A stretch of 64,000 nt of DNA. Origin: UBA6224 sp963730375. GTDB taxonomy: Bacteria; Patescibacteriota; Saccharimonadia; Saccharimonadales; UBA4665. The position numbers were made by a program, and so were the translations under genes. The DNA lies in the NCBI GenBank assembly GCA_963730375.1, contig CAVSRJ010000001.1, forward strand, positions 186,001 to 250,000. The letters are read 5' to 3'. The notes beneath the pieces were generated by a model. That model saw only the letters and a list, made by a program, of their open reading frames with translations, searched no databases and was not told the DNA's origin. Positions 17,452-27,293 of this stretch are shown here, in pieces. Numbering within the stretch: position 1 is the stretch's first letter; every line of letters begins with the position of its first letter.

Positions 17452-17817
17452 ATGAAACAATCCGACACTAAACTCATCACCCAATACGACACCGAGGCCA
17501 TCGAACCGCGCATCGGCTGTATCGCAGGTGCCATGCAAATCATCGGCAGCAAATGGACTGCCCTACTCCTACGCGACCTCGCCAGTGGGCCAAAACGCTT
17601 CTCTGAACTCGAAAAATCCGTCGACGGCATCAACCCCCGCACACTGAGCCAACGTCTCGACGACCTTGAAGCCCAAGGCATCGTCACCAAGAAAAGTTAT
17701 GCGCAAGTACCGCCACGAGTCGAATACGACCTGACTTCCAAGGGTCAAGATCTCGTGCCTATCCTGCGGCAAATGGCCGACTGGGGCAACAAGTATTTCA
17801 ACAGTCCCGGCTGCTAG
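17452..17817 (+). CDS. HxlR-family winged-helix regulator
   Basis: 121 residues. The HxlR pattern is clear: IGSKWTALLLRDLASGPKRF, the recognition segment GINPRTLSQRLDDLEAQGIV and the wing VPPRVEYDLTSKG. A Cys at position 23 and the terminal Cys could be redox sensors, but the sequence alone does not prove this. A TATACT box lies 9 bp before the ATG. It probably controls itself and the divergent FMN reductase. Its stop overlaps the stop of the next, convergent gene by 4 bp. Confidence 0.9.
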   Translation: MKQSDTKLITQYDTEAIEPRIGCIAGAMQIIGSKWTALLLRDLASGPKRFSELEKSVDGINPRTLSQRLDDLEAQGIVTKKSYAQVPPRVEYDLTSKGQDLVPILRQMADWGNKYFNSPGC

Positions 17818-18545
17818 ACGACTTCAGGGCTCGGCTGCCCGGCAACATCTACACCAACCTCGTATGAACCACCGTTATCGTAGTCGCCCTCGTACGTCAT
17901 GTCAAACGCAGTCACACTCAACGACTCATTTATGAATCGTGCATCAATATACGCTTCTGAGAGGAACATATTTTCTTGGTCGAGAGGCTTGAAGTCGACG
18001 CTACTGCCGTCTGGGTTCTCGGTCCCCACACCTAGCATATCGACCGCTACAGATCCGTCAGTCGTAGCGCGTGGTACACCCACGTACGAATTAGCCAGCT
18101 TAGGATCAGTAACATCGGGGGTCGATAGCAGCAATAAGGCGTGATACACCGACCGATCTCCCCCTGCTCGCTCCACCGTAAATGTTCCCAGCACAACATC
18201 AGCATGCACCGCAGTTGTACTGTCCGGATTGTCTGCCTCTGCCGTTAGTTGTTCGGAGAGGAGTTGCTGTTGTTGCTTGGCGGTATTCTGTAATAGCTGC
18301 TCTTGTTCTGAGCTAAGGCTAGTGGAATGTTCAAACGATGCAGACGGCGATGGGGCACCTACGGGCGACCTATGTTCTTGGTAGATAACGCCGGCAGCAA
18401 ACCCACCGCCAGCAGCCACCACGGTAGCGGTCGCAATTGCCGCAGCGCGACGACCGATGCGCTGCCGGCGCGCCTGAGTGCGCTCGGCACGTAGATCTGC
18501 GCGCGTCTTTTCTGGGTTTTCTTCAGGCATACTGGATGAATTCAT
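17814..18545 (-). CDS. Membrane-anchored hypothetical protein
   Basis: 243 residues. A basic cytoplasmic N-terminus (Arg-rich, about residues 12-32) is followed by one Ala/Gly-rich membrane helix (about 33-52). Then comes a Gln-rich segment and an extracytoplasmic beta-rich domain. There is no recognised motif. It is on the same strand as, and 43 bp downstream of, the zincin gene at 18589, so the two may be co-transcribed and both act outside the membrane. Confidence 0.6.
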   Translation of the reverse strand: MNSSSMPEENPEKTRADLRAERTQARRQRIGRRAAAIATATVVAAGGGFAAGVIYQEHRSPVGAPSPSASFEHSTSLSSEQEQLLQNTAKQQQQLLSEQLTAEADNPDSTTAVHADVVLGTFTVERAGGDRSVYHALLLLSTPDVTDPKLANSYVGVPRATTDGSVAVDMLGVGTENPDGSSVDFKPLDQENMFLSEAYIDARFINESLSVTAFDMTYEGDYDNGGSYEVGVDVAGQPSPEVV

Positions 18546-18588
18546 AGGCTATCAACTATGGCATGGGTCGGGCTTATTGTCTATATAC

Positions 18589-19779
18589 TTACTGCTCAAG
18601 TGCGGGCGCTGTTATAGGGTCGAGGTAATAGTGAGCCAGTAGCGGATTTTTGTCGTACATCCGGGCAAACAACACCGTCAGCTTATTGACCAGTGTCGGG
18701 TTGTCGGAATTGAAAATCTCCGATGTCCAGTCCTGGCGTACCATCGCCGTCGTCATGGTCGCCTTATCTTCGGTGACACTCTTGCGCGAATACTCGTCGA
18801 GCGTAGGCTGGGTGGCTCGTGTGCTTAGAGACGGCAACTGACCCGAGGACAGGGTCGATGACTGCAACGTGCCGCCGGTACTGTCCCAGTAATGGTTCTC
18901 GTCGTATAAATCAGCAGGCTGCAGGCGCGTGTAGGCAGAATCGGATTCAGCTGTGCGAAATGTGCCACACGTCACGCTATCGGCATTGTGGCCAGCTTCA
19001 TGAATACTTGTACCTCCAGGTGCTTCGAAGTCGATATACGAAACACCTTTGTAGTCAGGGACGTATTGACCGTACACACCGGGATCGAGAATGTCTACAA
19101 ATCGCATAGTGTGCACTCCTAAATACTGTCTTAGTTCCATTGGCTGCTCGAGGTAGTCTTTGATCTGCGCCAGTATTGCCTTCTCGGTATTTCGCAGTTG
19201 TATCGGGTCTGATAGATTGACGTGCCTGTAGCTAAGCATTGCGCTATCTTCCTGTGGAATTTCCAAATTAATCCCGAGTTTTTTATCAATACTCTCTGCC
19301 CTGCGTAGAAAATCAGCTTCGTCCAGAACAGAGTCTTTCACCCAAAAGTCGTGGTTCAGTTTATCGAATTCATTCTTGGTGTCATAGCTTGCAAAGTGCA
19401 GTCCATACTGGTCCACGCCTTTCTCTTCCGCATTCGGCGACGCTATTCCGTTCTGGGTAAACACGATTCGCCGCGAAACCATATCGCGTATTGCGGCCAC
19501 ATCCTCGCTGTCAGGGGCTGGACAATCCCAATAACTACCAATGTATTCCCGCAGGCTTTCAATTCCGGCAGCGGGAGAACCATACATGACGGCGGGGGCA
19601 ATAACTCCGCCGATAGTAACACCGGCAGAAAAGGAAACGCTGCCGATAAATCCCCAGTATCTTAGCCTGTCACCGTACGTCCGTTTTGAATTCTGGATTT
19701 CTTGCCCCAATTCCTGCGAAGCATCGACGGGCTGGTCCTCCGGGCTGGGCTCATGAGATGACTCACTGCGATATGGCAC
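18589..19779 (-). CDS. Membrane-anchored putative zinc metallopeptidase
   Basis: 396 residues with one N-terminal membrane helix (about 43-66). HEAGH at 260-264 matches the HExxH zincin motif (Glu catalytic, two His zinc ligands). EDKATM near residue 335 is in the right place and form to give the third, acidic zinc ligand, as in several zincin families. The catalytic domain should be outside the cell. I cannot place it in a named peptidase family. It may act on surface or host-cell proteins, which is inference only. Confidence 0.7.
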   Translation of the reverse strand: MPYRSESSHEPSPEDQPVDASQELGQEIQNSKRTYGDRLRYWGFIGSVSFSAGVTIGGVIAPAVMYGSPAAGIESLREYIGSYWDCPAPDSEDVAAIRDMVSRRIVFTQNGIASPNAEEKGVDQYGLHFASYDTKNEFDKLNHDFWVKDSVLDEADFLRRAESIDKKLGINLEIPQEDSAMLSYRHVNLSDPIQLRNTEKAILAQIKDYLEQPMELRQYLGVHTMRFVDILDPGVYGQYVPDYKGVSYIDFEAPGGTSIHEAGHNADSVTCGTFRTAESDSAYTRLQPADLYDENHYWDSTGGTLQSSTLSSGQLPSLSTRATQPTLDEYSRKSVTEDKATMTTAMVRQDWTSEIFNSDNPTLVNKLTVLFARMYDKNPLLAHYYLDPITAPALEQ

Positions 19780-19837
19780 AACACGCTACCTATTTAAAGC
19801 ATTATTTTGGCACTTTTTTACATTTTGGTCAATACCC

Positions 19838-20230
19838 CTACTGTTTGGCGCTGAAGTCGAGACAGACCGAGTTGATACAGTAGTGCTGCCCGTTCGGCGA
19901 GCTGTCGTCCGGGAACAGGTGCCCCAGGTGGCTACCACAATTGGCGCAGGTGACCTCCGTGCGGTGCATGCCGAGTGTGTTATCATCTTCGAGCTTCACC
20001 GCGTCACTCTTCGCCACTTCTGAGAAGGCCGGCCAGCCCACCAGCCCCGGCGCGGTGGATTCGTACTTGGTATCACTGGCAAACAGTGCCTGCCCACAGG
20101 CCGCACAGTGATACATACCGTCCTCGTAAAAGTCGACGTATTTGCCAGTGCCCGGTGCTTCGGTACCCTTTTCGCGCAGTACGCGGTACTGCTCGGGCGT
20201 TAATGTTTGCTTGTAGTCATCATCGGTCAT
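19838..20230 (-). CDS. msrB: Peptide-methionine (R)-S-oxide reductase
   Basis: 130 residues, a full MsrB domain. The two CxxC zinc pairs (CAAC, CANC), GWPAF, the HRTEV and HLGHLF blocks and the catalytic Cys118 in YCINS are present. It repairs oxidised methionine in proteins. The ATG overlaps the gdhA stop (ATGA-type), so it is translated from the gdhA message. No msrA is in the window. Confidence 0.95.
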   Translation of the reverse strand: MTDDDYKQTLTPEQYRVLREKGTEAPGTGKYVDFYEDGMYHCAACGQALFASDTKYESTAPGLVGWPAFSEVAKSDAVKLEDDNTLGMHRTEVTCANCGSHLGHLFPDDSSPNGQHYCINSVCLDFSAKQ

Positions 20231-21432
20231 ACGCTGTCCTCCGTTAATCGTTTGAGCGCCAGCGCTATCGCCGCATCGCTGAGTGATTCATGCCCATGAT
20301 CTTTGTATTCATGCCACGCCGCCTGGGTTGCCGCGACGAGGTAGCGAGACAATTCCTTGTTCACGCGGTCTTCATCCCAGTGTTCGCCCTGCTTATTCTG
20401 CCGCCATTCCAAGTAGCTCACCACGACGCCGCCAGCATTGGCCAGGATATCTGGCACAATCAACACGCCCTTCTGTGTCAAATAATCACGAGCCTCGCCA
20501 CTGAGTGGTTCATTGGCCAACTCCAAAATAATACTCGCCTTCACCTCGTGCATATTTGTTTTATTCACGGCATCGCCCAATGCACTCAGCACCAACACGT
20601 CACAGTCGCTGCCAACAATGTCATCAGCACCGATTTGTTCACCGGCAGTAAACTCGGCCAGTTTGCCGCGCTCGTCCTTAAACTTGGCGAGCTTGGCTGC
20701 GTCGAGGCCGTGGGCATCATAGCGCCCACCGCTCGAGTCAGTTGCAGCGACCAATGTCCAGTCTGACTCGTCCGCCTGAGCGACCGTACAGAAGTATGAC
20801 CCAACATTGCCGTAGCCTTGGACGGCGACGCTAATCTGGTTCTTGTTCAGGTGTTTAAGGATCTCGTGCAGTACAATCACGCCACCCCGGCCGGTTGCCG
20901 CCGTGCGACCTTCACTGCCGCCGTTTTCGAGTGATTTGCCGGTGAAGCTCGCCTTGGTCGTGTCACCAGTCAGCTGCTCGTACTCATCCACCATCCAGTC
21001 AATAACCTTTGGGTTGGTGTTGACGTCAGGTGCCGGGACATCAGCGTCGGGACCAATATGTTTGGCCAGTTGCCGCACAAATTCGCGCGCTACTTGCTCC
21101 AGTTCTTCCTCGCTCAGCGCTTTGGCATCAACCGCCACGCCGCCCTTGCCGCCACCCAGTGGCAAACCGACCGCAGCCGTCTTCAGGCTCATGAGTGTTG
21201 CCAGCGAGCGGACTTCGTCGAGATCAACTTCCGGGTGAAAGCGGATGCCACCCTTGTACGGACCGCGGCGATTGTCGTGCTGCGCCCGAAAGCCTTGATA
21301 CACTTTGTCGCCAACCTTCACCTCAAAACTATGCTCGGCATTGACCTCCAGCACACTCTCGACTGCGTCGTCATCCAACCCCTGTTGTTTTGCCACGCGC
21401 CGAACCGCCGCACGTACATCCTGTAGCGCCAT
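20227..21432 (-). CDS. gdhA: Glutamate dehydrogenase (Glu/Leu/Phe/Val dehydrogenase family)
   Basis: 401 residues. The substrate-binding PYKGGIRFHPEV and the catalytic-lysine motif LPLGGGKGG are intact. PAPDVNTNPKVIDWM, the dinucleotide-binding GYGNVGSYF and LANAGGVVVSYLEW follow. It interconverts glutamate and 2-oxoglutarate plus ammonia with NAD(P)H. AGGAGG precedes the ATG. It is the first gene of a gdhA-msrB pair. A glutamate dehydrogenase is notable in a genome expected to lack most amino-acid biosynthesis, and it may serve redox or nitrogen balance. Confidence 0.95.
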   Translation of the reverse strand: MALQDVRAAVRRVAKQQGLDDDAVESVLEVNAEHSFEVKVGDKVYQGFRAQHDNRRGPYKGGIRFHPEVDLDEVRSLATLMSLKTAAVGLPLGGGKGGVAVDAKALSEEELEQVAREFVRQLAKHIGPDADVPAPDVNTNPKVIDWMVDEYEQLTGDTTKASFTGKSLENGGSEGRTAATGRGGVIVLHEILKHLNKNQISVAVQGYGNVGSYFCTVAQADESDWTLVAATDSSGGRYDAHGLDAAKLAKFKDERGKLAEFTAGEQIGADDIVGSDCDVLVLSALGDAVNKTNMHEVKASIILELANEPLSGEARDYLTQKGVLIVPDILANAGGVVVSYLEWRQNKQGEHWDEDRVNKELSRYLVAATQAAWHEYKDHGHESLSDAAIALALKRLTEDSV

Positions 21433-21489
21433 ATATCCTCCTGTTTTGTATCACCATGATACACCCGTACCTTGGAAATCGTAGGGGGA

Positions 21490-21981
21490 CTATTTGTTGT
21501 TCTTGTCGAGTTTATCGAGCTGGAAGATCCGAATAATCAGATAGATTGCTGCCACCACGAACAAGAAATCGATAAAGGCAAAAATGACTGCACCCCAGCC
21601 AAAATGGGCATCGCGGCCGTGCCAGGACAGCGTAAAAATTCGCTCGCTGAGCTTCTCACCGCCGAATACGAGGTAGAACGCTGGATCGATAAACTTGTCT
21701 ATCAGGACTTTGACGAATGCCTGCATCTGGGTTGCCACCACAAAGGCAATAGCCACGCCTACGACGGCACGCTCTCGCAGGAAACCTACAAAGCCACCCA
21801 GCGGGTTGGGTGATTGCTCGCCGACGAGCACCGTAATTTTAGGCTTCTGTTTGCTACGACTACTACCGGTCGGCTCGGTAATGCGCACATTACCGGCACT
21901 GGTCGTAATCACCCGAGTCTGGGTAAGTGGCTTGCGACGTTTGGCCGTTTTAGCAGTATTTCGTGGTTTATTTGTTGCCAT
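21490..21981 (-). CDS. mscL: MscL-like large-conductance mechanosensitive channel
   Basis: 163 residues. A basic, disordered N-terminal extension of about 58 residues precedes an MscL core: an amphipathic helix and TM1 (FLRERAVVGVAIAFVVATQM), then an outer loop, then TM2 (WGAVIFAFIDFLFVVAAIYL) and a short charged tail. The core length fits MscL; the long N-terminal tail is unusual. It releases osmolytes at high membrane tension. TATGAT lies 8 bp before the ATG. Confidence 0.82.
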   Translation of the reverse strand: MATNKPRNTAKTAKRRKPLTQTRVITTSAGNVRITEPTGSSRSKQKPKITVLVGEQSPNPLGGFVGFLRERAVVGVAIAFVVATQMQAFVKVLIDKFIDPAFYLVFGGEKLSERIFTLSWHGRDAHFGWGAVIFAFIDFLFVVAAIYLIIRIFQLDKLDKNNK

Positions 21982-22030
21982 ATGTATATATCATACTGCT
22001 TTTGCTATAAATTGTCAATGTTTGCCCCTG

Positions 22031-23674
22031 TTAGAGCTTGTTGGGGGCGTGGATGCCGAGGATGGTAAGACCAGCCTTCAGGATGTCGACGTACAGCGCA
22101 ACCAGGCTGGCTCGGTGCGTTTGTTTATCATGACCGACCACTTGGTTTGACTCGTAATATCGATTAAACTCTTGTGCCAGCTCAAACAAATAATGACAGA
22201 TGTGATATGGCGCCAGCTCCGCATTGGCGACATCGACAACCTCGTGATATCTGCCCAGCTTTCGTACCAGCGAGCGGTCCTCGTCGTACAGTTCGACTGG
22301 CAGCTCAAACGCCGTGTCGGATTTAGCCAAAATGCTGCGTGCTCGCGCGTGGGCATACTGCAGGTAGCTACCAGTGTTCCCTGTCAGGCTGACTGCTTCG
22401 CTGACGTCGAATATTACATCGCCGCCGGTTTTCACCTTCAGGAATTGGTAACGCAGCGCACCGGCAATGACCTCATCGTCGGGCTGGCCACCCCGTGCCG
22501 TAATGGCTTTGCCAAATTCATCAAATAGCCACTCAATCGTCACCACTTCGCCGGTACGACTACTCATCTTGCCGGTGCTGAGCTTGACCAGCCCGGTTGG
22601 ATAGTTGACTATTTTGCCGCTTAGCTCCGGCAGCGCCAGTTCGGCTGCTGCAATAACACCGCGGAAATATGCCGCCTGCTCGTTGCCGGTCACAATGATG
22701 GAACGAGTCATGTCAGGATAATCTTTGGCTTTGAGCTGAATCAGACCCAAGTCACGGGCGGCATACAGACCCAACCCGTTGCTGCCCACGAACACATTAT
22801 CGAATGCGCCGTGCTTGCTCCCCTCGAATACCAAGGCGCCGTCGGATTCCTTGAACACCTTTGGTACGTTGTCGCGCACCGTCTGCACACCGACAACATC
22901 AGCGGCACTTTCCAGATAACGCTGTTCGGTCGGCTCGTTGCCCAAACGCTGCAAAATAGCAGTCATCTGCTCAAAACTCCAGGTAAATATCGTATCGTAC
23001 ACCTGGGCATACAGGGGATCTTCGCGAGTAAAGGACTGTTTGGATAACTCGTCTATCTCAGCTTTGGCCTTCTCGTCTTCTTTGGCTGCCTTGGCTCCTT
23101 CGGCGTACATCTTGCCCATAAAGGCATTACGCTCGGCTGCAGGAATGTTATCCAGCTTGCTCGCATCGCCGTCGCAGTAGCGCAGCAGCGCCCACATACT
23201 CTTGCCAACGTGCGCGCCGATATCGCCGTGGTAGCTGACGCGCTTGGTATCCGCACCGCTGACCGCCAACAGGTTCGCCATAGTGTCGGCCAATATTGCG
23301 TTATAGGCGTGACCGATGTGCATTGGCTTGAATGGGTTTGGGTTGTTGGTCTCAATGACATCGACTTCCCCGCTGCGCGAGCGATTCGGACGCACATGCA
23401 TCTGCTGTATCAACGCCGCATCAGACAGTCGGACATTGATAAACCCTGGGCCCGCGACACTCACCTCACTGAGATCTTCATGCGTGCGGAGCTTCTCACA
23501 GATAGCTTCGCTGATCTCGCGCGGATTTTTACCCACCTGCTTGGCCAGCTGCAGCGCTACATTCGTCGCGTAGTCGCCAAATTGTTCATCCGGCCGCGTC
23601 AAATCCACGCGCACATCCACGTCGAACAATTCTTTGACTATGGCAGCTACTGCCTGCTCAAGTTCCTGCTTCAT
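22031..23674 (-). CDS. argS: Arginyl-tRNA synthetase
   Basis: 547 residues. It has the N-terminal Add1 domain (GDYATNVALQLAKQ) and class I signature HIGHAYNAIL following NPNPFKPM. KMSSR is present in a canonical position, although many ArgRS lack it. The C-terminal DALR-type anticodon-binding domain runs to the end (YFLQ-like LQYAHARARSI). It charges tRNA-Arg; one such tRNA is at 47502. TATAAT lies 8 bp before the ATG. Confidence 0.95.
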   Translation of the reverse strand: MKQELEQAVAAIVKELFDVDVRVDLTRPDEQFGDYATNVALQLAKQVGKNPREISEAICEKLRTHEDLSEVSVAGPGFINVRLSDAALIQQMHVRPNRSRSGEVDVIETNNPNPFKPMHIGHAYNAILADTMANLLAVSGADTKRVSYHGDIGAHVGKSMWALLRYCDGDASKLDNIPAAERNAFMGKMYAEGAKAAKEDEKAKAEIDELSKQSFTREDPLYAQVYDTIFTWSFEQMTAILQRLGNEPTEQRYLESAADVVGVQTVRDNVPKVFKESDGALVFEGSKHGAFDNVFVGSNGLGLYAARDLGLIQLKAKDYPDMTRSIIVTGNEQAAYFRGVIAAAELALPELSGKIVNYPTGLVKLSTGKMSSRTGEVVTIEWLFDEFGKAITARGGQPDDEVIAGALRYQFLKVKTGGDVIFDVSEAVSLTGNTGSYLQYAHARARSILAKSDTAFELPVELYDEDRSLVRKLGRYHEVVDVANAELAPYHICHYLFELAQEFNRYYESNQVVGHDKQTHRASLVALYVDILKAGLTILGIHAPNKL

Positions 23675-23708
23675 TGATAGTGATTATATCAGAGGTAGCG
23701 GTCAGCGA

Positions 23709-24800
23709 CTATCTGAAGCGGTCAGTCCGAGCCCTGTCGGCAGCATCTCGCGGTGTAGCTATTGCGATCGAGGCAGCATCAATGGCAACACCCTGTTCAG
23801 CGTCAACCGCGAACAGCTGGTGCGAGTGCGGGTCGACGATAAGCTTGTCGATTCGATACGGATGAAAATCATCGAGGTATGCTAAGCGGAGGTGGTTGAC
23901 CGTACCACGCTCGACTTCACCAATCATGGCATTGGTGGCAAATCCATAGCCACCATGCGTTGGCGTAACGGTGCGTGGATACATACGGTAGTCTTCGAGA
24001 TTGGGAAGGCTATTGAATTCACGAACCACGTCGAAGGGTGGAATATCGCCAGCTTCGGAAACTTCGACTGCTTGGTGCAGCACAGCGGCCACTTGGTTTT
24101 TATATGGACGGATCTGGAAATCTAACTCGTCGAGCGGGACGCCCTCACCCTTTGACCGGTCAACAGCTAGCTCGGTGCGACCCTGCCTGCCGCGGGCATC
24201 AAAGGCCATCGCGACCAGTCGCTGCCCGGCATCCCATACCGACAACCGCACGGGCGACATTTCGTGTAGTGGCTCGACGGAACCGTATTGGCTTGACGAT
24301 GGTACAGAGATTGGATACTCCAGCTGGTCTCGACTACTGACGAGAAGTTCGTGTCGATAGCCAACCAGTTGGCTAACGGGGGCATTTGCCAGAAATCTCA
24401 CCGCCTCCAACCGTTCACGCAACGCCTGCTCCTGCTGGCTCGGTTCGCGCAACTCGGGCTCAGGACGAACGAATCTATAGGCATCGAGCTGTTCCTGGGC
24501 AGATGCTATCGGCCCCGCCATTGTTTGAATATGCGCCCACGATGAATGCCCCGTACCAGTAGAAAATAACGAACGAACTGGGAACCGCTTGCCGGTTTTC
24601 GTCACCTCGTATTCTTGCGGGTGACAACCGTCGTCAGTATCCACAACCAGCTGTGATGCCTGCATTTCCCCTTCAGTCACCACCACCTCGAGCCCAGGAA
24701 TTTTCGCAGCCTGGACTACTCCGGGGTCACGCGCCTCGGTCAAAAATGCCACGACTTCATCAGTAATGTCTTCCACCCGCTCAGTAGCAACTTCGCTCAT
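23709..24800 (-). CDS. Hypothetical protein
   Basis: 363 residues, soluble, no signal or membrane segment. Glu/Gln-rich N-terminal half; the C-terminal half is beta-rich with FHPYRIDKLIVDPHSHQLFAVD. I do not recognise a domain. GGGGAGAAGT before the ATG is a good ribosome site. It lies 34 bp beyond the argS start on the same strand. Confidence 0.55.
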   Translation of the reverse strand: MSEVATERVEDITDEVVAFLTEARDPGVVQAAKIPGLEVVVTEGEMQASQLVVDTDDGCHPQEYEVTKTGKRFPVRSLFSTGTGHSSWAHIQTMAGPIASAQEQLDAYRFVRPEPELREPSQQEQALRERLEAVRFLANAPVSQLVGYRHELLVSSRDQLEYPISVPSSSQYGSVEPLHEMSPVRLSVWDAGQRLVAMAFDARGRQGRTELAVDRSKGEGVPLDELDFQIRPYKNQVAAVLHQAVEVSEAGDIPPFDVVREFNSLPNLEDYRMYPRTVTPTHGGYGFATNAMIGEVERGTVNHLRLAYLDDFHPYRIDKLIVDPHSHQLFAVDAEQGVAIDAASIAIATPRDAADRARTDRFR

Positions 24801-24869
24801 ACTTCTCCCCTGTTATACGGACAATGTACCATCGAATACACTGGACAACAAGCAAACTATAGTGCCCGG

Positions 24870-25553
24870 TTATGGTTGCCGGACGGTGCGGCTAACCAAT
24901 AGCAACAGGCGCCATACAACGACATACATACCAAATAGCAGTACGAAGAAGCTGACAGCTTGCGGCAAGAATTCACTATAGCGGCTGGGGTATAGCACGT
25001 GATCGGATAGGTCGAACAGCAATCCAGCGGGGTTTGTCAGCATATCCCAGCTATTCCAACGCAGGTCGCGCCCAATATATATCGCCACGCTACACAATGC
25101 CACGATTACCCCAACCCAGGTAAACGCCTTGGCGGGCGACATACGGCGACGCAATTGGTGGTGCACCAGATACAGGCTGCTGTAGCCCAACAGCAAACCG
25201 GTAAAAACGAACGACGTAAACAACACTGCGTAGGGCACGATATCTTCAGCATAGACCTCGCGCAGATGGATGAAGTCCGTCACCATGTAAAAGCTATTCG
25301 GCAAAAACACCAGCCACAATAACGTAACAATCAGCGCTGGCCAACTGGACCACAACTTCCTCCGCAAGAGCCACATCAATAACGCCGCAAACCCGAGCGG
25401 TATCCAGGCTAAGAACAGGTTCCACGGCAAATAGGTGAATACTAGACTGCCAACTCGTTGCACGTTTGCCATGTACAGTACCAGACTCACCACAGAGGCA
25501 AACACCAACGTGATGGCCAGGTTGACACTCGGTGTCTGGGTGGACAATTTCAT
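24870..25553 (-). CDS. DUF1361 family membrane protein
   Basis: 227 residues with about seven hydrophobic segments. The DUF1361 signature is clear: YLPWNLFLAWIPLGFA near the start of the domain, then FLPNSFYMVTDFIHL, and GRDLRWNSWD in a later loop. The role of this family is unknown. TATAAT (25565-25560) lies 6 bp before the ATG. It precedes, on the opposite side of a 27-bp gap, the isomerase gene end. Confidence 0.85.
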   Translation of the reverse strand: MKLSTQTPSVNLAITLVFASVVSLVLYMANVQRVGSLVFTYLPWNLFLAWIPLGFAALLMWLLRRKLWSSWPALIVTLLWLVFLPNSFYMVTDFIHLREVYAEDIVPYAVLFTSFVFTGLLLGYSSLYLVHHQLRRRMSPAKAFTWVGVIVALCSVAIYIGRDLRWNSWDMLTNPAGLLFDLSDHVLYPSRYSEFLPQAVSFFVLLFGMYVVVWRLLLLVSRTVRQP

Positions 25554-25580
25554 GCTGGCATTATAACAGTTGTGGTAATC

Positions 25581-26612
25581 TCAGCTATTGAGGGCTGTTT
25601 TGAACTTCTCGACCAAATCAACGGGGGTTGGGTCAACGCCATTAAGCAACGCCAGGTAGCTTGCCACAATATCACCCAATGCGATTGACCATACCAGCTG
25701 CTGCAGTAACGTCTCGCCGACCGGTTCAACAACGATGGGGCTAGGTCGCATACCAGACAACAGACGCTCGGTCACCGTAAAGCGCTTCTGAGTACGTTCA
25801 TGTTCGAGGTTTGAACGAATTTCTACCACGGCGAATGGTTTGCTCTCTGGGTGGCTCGACCAACCGATAAACTCATTGTGGTTGAGCTCAGGAAACTGGT
25901 TGCTCCAGGCAGTGTTCTTCGCATTCTCATTCATGCAAATCTTCCACTTGTTGGCCGCCGGAAATAGCAAGGGACCACTGTACATGATGACCGTTTTGCC
26001 CATAAGCTCTTGCGCAATCTGCTTTGCCAAGTTTTGCTCGGTTGGCACTTCGGCACCAAACTTAGCTAACTCGTCACGCAGCCACTCACCGAGCGACGCC
26101 AACTCACCAGTATCTTGCACGGTCAGACCGAGTGGGGCTAACAGTTTCACGAACGCGTTCAAGAAATACAAGGTGGCCATGCGTGGCTGAATACCCGATG
26201 GAATAGCATAAAGAGGGTAGTTCTTCTCCTTAGCAATGTCGGCTAGCTTGCCACCGGCCGCAATCACAACTACCTGGGCACCCTTCTCCTCGGCTTGCCG
26301 CAGCGCTTCAAGCGTTTCTTCTGTGTTACCGGAGTAACTCGACGAGATGAACAATGTCTGCTCCCCTACATACGGTGGTACGTCATAATTACGAACAATT
26401 TCGAAGGGCACATTTGTTTGCGGCCAACTGCCCACGATAACACCCGGCAGAGCCGAGCCGCCCATGCCTGCTAATACGACGTTACGAATCTCTCCACGCG
26501 GCTCAAAATGTGCATCAAAATCTTTGCTCAGGTATTGCCACTGTCGCGCAGAGACTCCCAGCGCGTCTTCAGGATCACGCTCGTGGATCAACTTCAAATC
26601 GTCTAACATCAA
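25581..26612 (-). CDS. Glucose/mannose-6-phosphate isomerase, SIS-domain type
   Basis: 343 residues with two SIS subdomains. GMGGSALPG near residue 50 and the phosphate-binding SSSYSGNTEETL near residue 90 fit the bifunctional phosphoglucose/phosphomannose isomerases first described in archaea. It interconverts fructose-6-phosphate with glucose- or mannose-6-phosphate, linking glycolytic sugars to cell-surface sugars. AAGGGGG before the ATG is the ribosome site. Bacterial-type Pgi is much longer. Confidence 0.88.
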   Translation of the reverse strand: MMLDDLKLIHERDPEDALGVSARQWQYLSKDFDAHFEPRGEIRNVVLAGMGGSALPGVIVGSWPQTNVPFEIVRNYDVPPYVGEQTLFISSSYSGNTEETLEALRQAEEKGAQVVVIAAGGKLADIAKEKNYPLYAIPSGIQPRMATLYFLNAFVKLLAPLGLTVQDTGELASLGEWLRDELAKFGAEVPTEQNLAKQIAQELMGKTVIMYSGPLLFPAANKWKICMNENAKNTAWSNQFPELNHNEFIGWSSHPESKPFAVVEIRSNLEHERTQKRFTVTERLLSGMRPSPIVVEPVGETLLQQLVWSIALGDIVASYLALLNGVDPTPVDLVEKFKTALNS

Positions 26613-26684
26613 ACCCCCTTGTGCTTATCTGCTCGTAGTATGTATAGTATAACCTAACAAATCAGTGCTAATGGGGGGCAATAA

Positions 26685-27212
26685 ATGTTCGGAAATAACG
26701 ATCAACAATCTCAAGGACCAACCGTCGGAGACGGTGCCGGCATGCCGCAGGACACTAGCCTGCCAACACCTCCATCAACCGTATCACCAGACCCCACAGC
26801 GTCTCCTGCGCCCGAAAATGAACCACCGGTGATTGATGCACCCGCAGAAGTATCCGCGCCAGAACCTAGCACCGACACACCCAGTGCTCCAAGCTTTCTC
26901 GACGATCACGACGATGATTCCAGCACTTCATCAAGCAGTGACGACACATTAAAATCTGGTGACCACGACGACCTCATCAACATCAAACAACAGGCGCTCA
27001 AGGAGCTCTCCCCGCTCGTTGGCCACCTCGACCAAACCCCTGAGGAAAAGTTCCGCACGACCATGATGATGATCCAAGCCGCTGATGACGAAAGCCTCGT
27101 CCAGGCCGCCTACGACACCGCCCAGAAGATTACTGATGAGAAGGCTCGGGCGCAAGCGTTGCTCGACATCATCAACGAGATTAACTACTTCACCCAGCAA
27201 CACAACTCCTAG
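26685..27212 (+). CDS. Acidic hypothetical protein
   Basis: 175 residues, no membrane segment. The first 85 residues are low-complexity, rich in Pro, Ser and Asp. The last 85 form a predicted alpha-helical domain (LKELSPLVGHLDQTPEEKF, then repeated short helices). Similar disordered-plus-helical small proteins are common in this lineage; no function is known. GGGGGG 5 bp before the ATG is the ribosome site. Confidence 0.65.
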   Translation: MFGNNDQQSQGPTVGDGAGMPQDTSLPTPPSTVSPDPTASPAPENEPPVIDAPAEVSAPEPSTDTPSAPSFLDDHDDDSSTSSSSDDTLKSGDHDDLINIKQQALKELSPLVGHLDQTPEEKFRTTMMMIQAADDESLVQAAYDTAQKITDEKARAQALLDIINEINYFTQQHNS

Positions 27213-27293
27213 AATTCTTTTGAAAAAGAATCATAATCCCTACTTTTCTCTTGTCAGAAAAGTATGAAGTAGTTGGTGTATCATAAGGGCAAT

